Notes under the pieces: generated by a model
Seen by the model: the letters and a program-made list of their open reading frames with translations, nothing else
Databases searched by the model: none
Told to the model about the DNA's origin: nothing
Translations under genes and position numbers: made by a program
Shown here: positions 60,201 through 64,000 of the stretch, piece by piece
Position numbering within the stretch: position 1 is the first letter of the stretch
How the letters are laid out: each line of letters starts with the position of its first letter
Assembly: GCF_004683905.1 (NCBI RefSeq)
Contig: NZ_CP038438.1
Span: forward strand, 4,464,001-4,528,000
From: Pseudomonas fluorescens
Lineage (GTDB): Bacteria > Pseudomonadota > Gammaproteobacteria > Pseudomonadales > Pseudomonadaceae
DNA length: 64,000 bases
Direction of reading: 5' to 3'

Positions 60201-62283
60201 GGCGCTGACCATCCACATCACGCAAGACCTGCAGCTCAAGCAGCTGATTCGTGACGACGCGCTCGACCGTCAAGCGTTGCTGAACCTGCTGTCGCAAAAT
60301 CCGATTCGCAAACCCGCTTACGACCCCACCGTGATGCGCCTGCGTGGCGGTACCAGTGGCTATCGGCGCATGCCTACCAATACGCCGACGCTGCACGCCC
60401 ATGCCCACTGGCTGCTGCCGCACTTGCTGCCCGAGGAACTCGATGCATTCGTCGAGCGCCTGCAACGCCATCCGAACGGCCCGCGAGCGGAGCTGAGCCG
60501 CTTGATCACTGAACGCAACCGCCTCGACGCGGTGCTGAGTCCGTGGACTGAGGGTATTCCCCTCGTTCATCCGCAGTCCGGCGCCCGCCTCACCACCGAG
60601 CAATATGCGATCCAGCGTCATCGCCGACGGCAGATGCGGGTCGACATCCTGGACTGCTGGAAGCAGCAGGTTTCCTTGCCGGAGAACACCGAGCAGACCA
60701 TCGATCTGCGGCTGTCACAGTCAATCATCGGAGAGCTGCCACAACTTGAGGTGAACTTCAGTCACGTGGACTACCTGACCATCGAGGGGATCGGCAGCAC
60801 TCAGGGTATACACGGTTTTCTAAACTGCTTCTCCGGCTTGCGTCGCCTGGCGCTGCGCAATTTCCAGCTGGGCAACCTGCCGGAATCGATCAGCCGGTCA
60901 CCGCAACTGCGCGAGCTGATTCTCAGCGACTGCAGCATCACCCTGACAGCCGAGAGCCAAACCACACTGGCGGCGTTGACTCAGCTGAGAACCCTGGACC
61001 TGTTCAGGAACCCGCTCGGACTCACCCCCAATGTCGAAAAAATGCCCCGACTCAATTACATCGATGTGTCGGAGACCGGCATTTCCGAACTGCCACCCGG
61101 CCTGCTCACGCGCCCGCTATTGCGCACCGCGCTGCTCAACGACAACCAGATCCGGTCGTTGTCTCCCGCCCTTTTCGAGCTGCCCAACAACGTTCCGGAA
61201 GGCTTCGATCTGAGCGGCAATCCGATTGCCAGCGCAGACCGGGAGCGCATCAAACGCCATTTCAACGACACCCGCCAGGACTTCGGCGTAATGGCCGAAC
61301 AGGCTGATCTGCTGCGCGTACAGGCGCTGTACACACACATGGATCTGGAACAGGCCAGTGAATTTTTCTATCTGCTACCCGGCACCCTGGTCGAGGGTCG
61401 AATCGAACTTGCACGGCTTGAGCGTGAATACAGCGACTTGAGTAGCAACCTCGCCAACTGGGCGACCGACCATCCTGCCTTGCACCCGATCAGTGGCGAG
61501 CCCTTCACGATTGAGCAAGTGCTGAACGAGCACGCCGCACGTCACGAATTCAAATCGCTCATTGAACAGTGCTGGCGCCGGGAAACCGAGCAAGACGAAC
61601 CGGATGAGAACCTCCAGCCACTACATGACTTGAACCTGGCGACGATCATCCGCGGCGACTTGCCTGTACTCAATGCCGATTTCAGCCATGTCACGCATCT
61701 GTACCTCAGAAGCCTGCCGGGCCAGACGTTTGGAATCGACAGGTTTGTCGAGACGTTTGCCAGCCTCAGAGGGCTGACGATTTATCAATATCGGCTTGAA
61801 CACATTCCGCCGGCGGTGTTTCGCATGGCTGAGCTGACCTATTTGTCGCTTTCACACTGCGAGTTGACGCTCACGCCGCAAAACGCCCTTGAGCTTGCGC
61901 AAATGGAGCGCCTCGATCACCTGGACTTGAGTGACAACCCGTTGGGCGAGACCCCGGATGTCAGCCAGATGACTAATCTGCAAACGCTGATGCTGGACAA
62001 CAGCGGCATCACCAGCCTGCCGCCGGGCTTGCTGCAACTCGAACACCTGGAAATCGCCGACCTGAGCGACAACGCGATCACCCAGGTTCCCAGCGATATC
62101 CTGGAGTTGCCAGAAGAGCGTGCGGACAAATTCAGCCTGCGGAGCAATCCGCTCTCTGAGCTGAGCCTGCAACGGCTGATCGCCTACTTCAAAAAGCACC
62201 GCATCGATTTTGGCGTGGAAGCCGTCATCGAACGGGCGGAAATGGAGGTGTCCACGTCTGAAGATTCAGGGGTCGATGAGTGA
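57238..62283 (+). CDS. Giant LRR protein with toxin-like N-terminal region
   Basis: A protein of 1681 residues. The first ~1000 residues resemble the N-terminal region of large Pseudomonas 'dermonecrotic toxin/DUF6543' proteins, with a hydrophobic stretch at about 445-520 (LINLVAFVALPFVPFLGELML) that could enter membranes. Two homologous modules follow (about 1085-1345 and 1390-1661), each with an HPxSG..xTxEQ linker, a CW(K/R) helix, an LRR set (DLSDNPLGETP, SLPPGLL) and a terminal DFGV. Many relatives end in an NEL ubiquitin-ligase domain with a catalytic cysteine; here only a 20-residue acidic tail follows. The gene stands alone between argR and aruC. The start is uncertain: no clear ribosome site precedes 57238, and codons upstream are open to 57151. 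Confidence 0.8.
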   Translation: MIQETTPALATLPDPLLLPRQDAHYQPLLQAIPTWLIQAAAHKRAALKRASPLLPANLKQASRTEHAKLRALNAAHWTAHNRVERSLARLQDAKAFAEPLLRAELAKRFGLNLDVRQTFLRLYLPDHVPWLRIKSGAARTWTVSLLDAALHNFESSETSADAFESASGYVSQPSPDGQFSVLPNIPKAMPIPAFTRLCRELDIGRRYNTYLQDNLGVSNPLVAAVLQPQVCTSDKAALVAALQMAYMQKLLGADIHRLILGLLDGLQHLRLNRQAWHCHALTMMKVSLTGIVLFAPNLEAANATARVVVYIPDDPQHPVKEYASSAAFAEELAQRLRDPDYQVFFSRFIDHAERGAFFGQLRALLSPVTWQPVPAGDPRPSWREHPAVRPFMQIVATPIRGELWVYLYQRKLDKMLNDARVIAVSTAMVDRKARWALWDSFTDIAQSLINLVAFVALPFVPFLGELMLAYTAYQLLDETFESIVDWAEGQPREAFAHLIGVVESMVQVGTFAAGGAIAVSEFRALLPADVVQFIDRFIPVKTANGKTRYWKPDLRPYEWPGTLPKDIRTDALGLQTHQGKSLLALEDKLYAVSLDPETGAHRIDHPTRAEAYKPALRHNTAGAWQTEIDQPLAWDRATVLSRSSAQMQRLPAALRERLLNISGCEENTLRQMHVERDQLPPLLSDTLQRWQIDQDIQLFIEQIGSPHAEDYLKADPATQLQLLFDNGDWPADRGLQLIDRQGRTLWRSPVADVPFIQIEGSRLDDGDLLKTCLQRLTESQRRRLLSEALHTPAPSAEARATSLRRSVAELAQRKRQSLFEDRYRQLQRGASPLVQVLMDAEPGLPKALAQSILETASDAEYLQLQRGTLSARLVVLTQETGLQVRATRAFEGLELQATVNNLDTDRLALHSLPRLPGWSPSIRMELRHYSHSGQLIDSLGAQDALIRKVLVLTEQGDYQPFDATGESLSAPGSLYSSLLHALPDAERSALTIHITQDLQLKQLIRDDALDRQALLNLLSQNPIRKPAYDPTVMRLRGGTSGYRRMPTNTPTLHAHAHWLLPHLLPEELDAFVERLQRHPNGPRAELSRLITERNRLDAVLSPWTEGIPLVHPQSGARLTTEQYAIQRHRRRQMRVDILDCWKQQVSLPENTEQTIDLRLSQSIIGELPQLEVNFSHVDYLTIEGIGSTQGIHGFLNCFSGLRRLALRNFQLGNLPESISRSPQLRELILSDCSITLTAESQTTLAALTQLRTLDLFRNPLGLTPNVEKMPRLNYIDVSETGISELPPGLLTRPLLRTALLNDNQIRSLSPALFELPNNVPEGFDLSGNPIASADRERIKRHFNDTRQDFGVMAEQADLLRVQALYTHMDLEQASEFFYLLPGTLVEGRIELARLEREYSDLSSNLANWATDHPALHPISGEPFTIEQVLNEHAARHEFKSLIEQCWRRETEQDEPDENLQPLHDLNLATIIRGDLPVLNADFSHVTHLYLRSLPGQTFGIDRFVETFASLRGLTIYQYRLEHIPPAVFRMAELTYLSLSHCELTLTPQNALELAQMERLDHLDLSDNPLGETPDVSQMTNLQTLMLDNSGITSLPPGLLQLEHLEIADLSDNAITQVPSDILELPEERADKFSLRSNPLSELSLQRLIAYFKKHRIDFGVEAVIERAEMEVSTSEDSGVDE

Positions 62284-62309
62284 CGCTCCGCGGGTTCTGC
62301 CGGGGTGCG

Positions 62310-63302
62310 TCAACCGCGCTCCGGCGGCACTGACGACAGTTCGAACGGACTGCTGCTGCGCCGCTGGTTGCGATCTTCGCGCGGCGTGGCGCCGAAGAAG
62401 TTGCGGTAGGCGCTGGAGAAATGCGGCCCGGAGGAGAAACCGCAGGACAGGCCGATCTGGATGATCGACTTGCTGGTTTGCATCAACATCTGCCGGGCCT
62501 TGTTCAGGCGCAACTCCAGGTAGTACTGGCTCGGCACGCGGTTGAGGTATTGCTTGAAGATCCGCTCCAGCTGTCGACGGGACACGCACACGTGCTGGGC
62601 GATTTCGTCGGTGGTCAGCGGCTCTTCGATGTTGGCTTCCATCAGCAACACCGCTTGGGTGAGCTTCGGATGGCTGGAACCGAGACGGTTCTGCAGTGGA
62701 ATGCGCTGGCGTTCACCGCCCTCGCGGATGCGCTCGACCACCAGTTCTTCGGACACCGCACCGGCCAGTTCTGCCCCATGATCACGGGCCAGCACCGCCA
62801 GCAACAGGTCGAGTACCGACATGCCGCCACACGCGGTCAGGCGATCACGATCCCAGTCGAACAGGTGACTGGTGGCGATGACTTTCGGGAAACGCTCGGC
62901 GAAATCGTCCTGCCAGCGCCAGTGCACGGCCGCGCGATAACCGTCGAGCAGACCGAGCTGCGCCAGCGGATACACGCCCGCCGACAGACCACCGATCACG
63001 CAACCGGCCCGCACCAGTTGCTTGAGCGCGCTGCTGAGGGCCGGGGCCAGAGTGGTCGGTGGCTCGTCGGCGAGCAGGAACAGTTTCTGGAAGTTTTCCA
63101 GCTTGCCGGTCCACGCCTCGCCCGGCAGTTGCCACGCCCCCTCGGCCGCAACGTCTGTCACGGTTTCGGCCTGGAGGAACGACAATTCGTAAACCACCTC
63201 CGGATGCACCCGCTGAGCAACACGCAAGGCCTCCTCCGCCAGCGCCAGCGTCAAAGCTTTAGTGCTGGGCCAAATCAGGAAACCAATTCGATGGGCAGTC
63301 AT
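62310..63302 (-). CDS. argR: AraC-family arginine regulator ArgR
   Basis: A 330-residue regulator with an N-terminal DJ-1/PfpI (GlxA-like) domain (IGFLIWPSTKALTLALAEEAL) and a C-terminal AraC DNA-binding domain (TDEIAQHVCVSRRQLERIF, then IIQIGLSCGFSSGPHFSSAYRNFFG). It matches the P. aeruginosa ArgR that activates aot and aru genes and binds TGTCGC-N8-AA sites. Start MTAHRIGFL at 63302 agrees with that protein; a start 13 codons up is less likely. It follows aotP but is separated by a REP doublet. Confidence 0.93.
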   Translation of the reverse strand: MTAHRIGFLIWPSTKALTLALAEEALRVAQRVHPEVVYELSFLQAETVTDVAAEGAWQLPGEAWTGKLENFQKLFLLADEPPTTLAPALSSALKQLVRAGCVIGGLSAGVYPLAQLGLLDGYRAAVHWRWQDDFAERFPKVIATSHLFDWDRDRLTACGGMSVLDLLLAVLARDHGAELAGAVSEELVVERIREGGERQRIPLQNRLGSSHPKLTQAVLLMEANIEEPLTTDEIAQHVCVSRRQLERIFKQYLNRVPSQYYLELRLNKARQMLMQTSKSIIQIGLSCGFSSGPHFSSAYRNFFGATPREDRNQRRSSSPFELSSVPPERG

Positions 63303-63382
63303 GGGCGGGCAATCCGAAACGAAGAACGGTGATGAAGGCATGGGCCAATGCTAGCCCGTAATCGAAGCTGTCGCAGGTCCAT

Positions 63383-63474
63383 TGTGGGAGCGGGCTTGCT
63401 CGCGAAGGCGGTGGTTCAGGCAGCAATGATGTTGACTGATCGACCGTTTTCGCGAGCAAGCCCGCTCCCACAGG
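63383..63474. repeat. REP doublet (REPIN)
   Basis: Inverted GGGAGCGGGCTTGCTCGCGA pair between aotP and argR. Such doublets inside an operon may affect mRNA stability. Confidence 0.9.
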
Positions 63475-63534
63475 GGGACCGAGCCAGTCTTCAGGTCGCG
63501 AAGCATGACCTAATCTGGTGCATAACGGCAGCGA

Positions 63535-64000
63535 TTACTTGAGGCTGCCCGACAGGAATTGTTGCAAGCGCTCGGATTGCGGATTGACCAGCACTTCGCG
63601 CGGGTTGCCGCTCTCTTCCACGACACCTTTGTGCAGGAACACCAACTGGTTCGACACTTCACGGGCGAAGCCCATTTCGTGCGTGACCACGACCATGGTG
63701 CGGCCTTCCTGAGCGAGGGCCTGCATGACTTTCAGCACGTCACCGACCAGCTCCGGGTCAAGCGCCGAAGTCGGTTCGTCGAACAGCATCACTTCCGGCT
63801 CCATCGCCAGCGCACGGGCAATTGCCACACGCTGCTGCTCGCCACCGGACATGTGCCCCGGGAACGCGTCTTTACGATGGGCCACGCCAACCTTGTTCAG
63901 GTAGTGCTCGGCTTTCTCGCGGGCTTCAGCCTTGGACACGCCCAGTACGTGGACCGGCGCTTCCATGATGTTTTCCAGCGCGGTCATGTGCGACCACAGG
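63535..64000 (-). CDS. aotP: Arginine/ornithine ABC transporter ATPase AotP (C-terminal part)
   Basis: The C-terminal part (about 155 residues) of a polar amino acid ABC ATPase; the frame continues past the window edge (LWSHMTALENIM). The ABC signature MSGGEQQRVAIARAL, Walker B VMLFDEPTSALDPE and the switch histidine VVVTHEMGF are present; Walker A lies outside. Its place next to argR supports AotP, the ATPase of arginine and ornithine import. Confidence 0.93.
   Translation of the reverse strand, partial: LWSHMTALENIMEAPVHVLGVSKAEAREKAEHYLNKVGVAHRKDAFPGHMSGGEQQRVAIARALAMEPEVMLFDEPTSALDPELVGDVLKVMQALAQEGRTMVVVTHEMGFAREVSNQLVFLHKGVVEESGNPREVLVNPQSERLQQFLSGSLK

Noticed and set aside
56928..63302. 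A mobile element carrying the LRR gene
   Set aside because: No transposase, terminal repeats, target duplication or tRNA junction is visible around the gene.

Overview
The window is a 64 kb chromosomal segment of a fluorescent Pseudomonas (P. fluorescens group). The evidence is the gene content and order (oprH-less phoPQ, FleQ/RpoN-type flg promoters, amrZ, aru/ast arginine catabolism next to alaS-lysC-rsmA, pcpS-type phosphopantetheinyl transferase), the GC-rich coding bias, and the very frequent REP-type repeats (core GGGAGCGGGCTTGCTCGCGA) between genes. There is no rRNA, insertion sequence, integrase or CRISPR array. The assignment to a species group is inference; no search was run.

Layout. 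1-9.8 kb: housekeeping and small genes (zinc-ribbon protein, META lipoprotein, TlpA-like lipoprotein, arsC, wrbA, DUF2069, a Tag-family glycosylase, ttcA, Yip1, sprT, a CaiB CoA-transferase) and dctA with a textbook sigma54 promoter and two upstream dyads. 10-17.7 kb: an AraC regulator, phoQ-phoP, a dienelactone hydrolase, a PPTase, rstB-rstA. 18-21.5 kb: nrdA with a long leader, a DnaA box and a strong terminator, but no nrdB beside it. 22.2-30 kb: flagellar/chemotaxis block: flgBCDE and cheV-cheR on the minus strand, flgA and flgM-flgN-flgZ on the plus strand, with sigma54 and sigma28 promoters visible. 30-37 kb: MFS transporter, a glutamylpolyamine synthetase-type GS, a soluble histidine kinase with a TPR response regulator, a secreted LprI-like protein, tRNA-Arg(CCT). 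37-42.3 kb: two small membrane-type proteins behind a sigma54 promoter with paired dyads, phnN, amrZ, mgtE, a BamE-like secreted protein, three tRNA-Arg(ACG) and tRNA-Ser(GCT). 42.3-48.9 kb: rsmA/csrA, lysC, alaS, ltaE, and an FMN riboswitch controlling a type II lumazine synthase. 49-64 kb: the arginine succinyltransferase (AST/aru) operon, a giant LRR toxin-like gene, argR and the 3' part of aotP.

How genes work together. aotP (arginine/ornithine import), argR (AraC-type activator) and aruCFGDB-x-E form one arginine uptake and degradation locus; ArgR half-sites of the form TGTCGC-N8-AA lie upstream of aruC. Flagellar genes follow the class II/III (sigma54) and class IV (FliA) scheme, with FlgM as anti-FliA factor and FlgZ as c-di-GMP brake; AmrZ and RsmA elsewhere in the window are global regulators of the same motility/biofilm decision.

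Most interesting: a 1681-residue protein with a toxin-like N-terminal region and two tandem homologous LRR modules but no visible ubiquitin-ligase (NEL) tail, sitting between argR and aruC inside an otherwise conserved arginine locus. Next are a candidate sigma54-controlled operon of two tiny membrane proteins, a nested REP element, a possible leaderless flgA transcript, and a four-copy AAGCGGCA cluster upstream of flgB.
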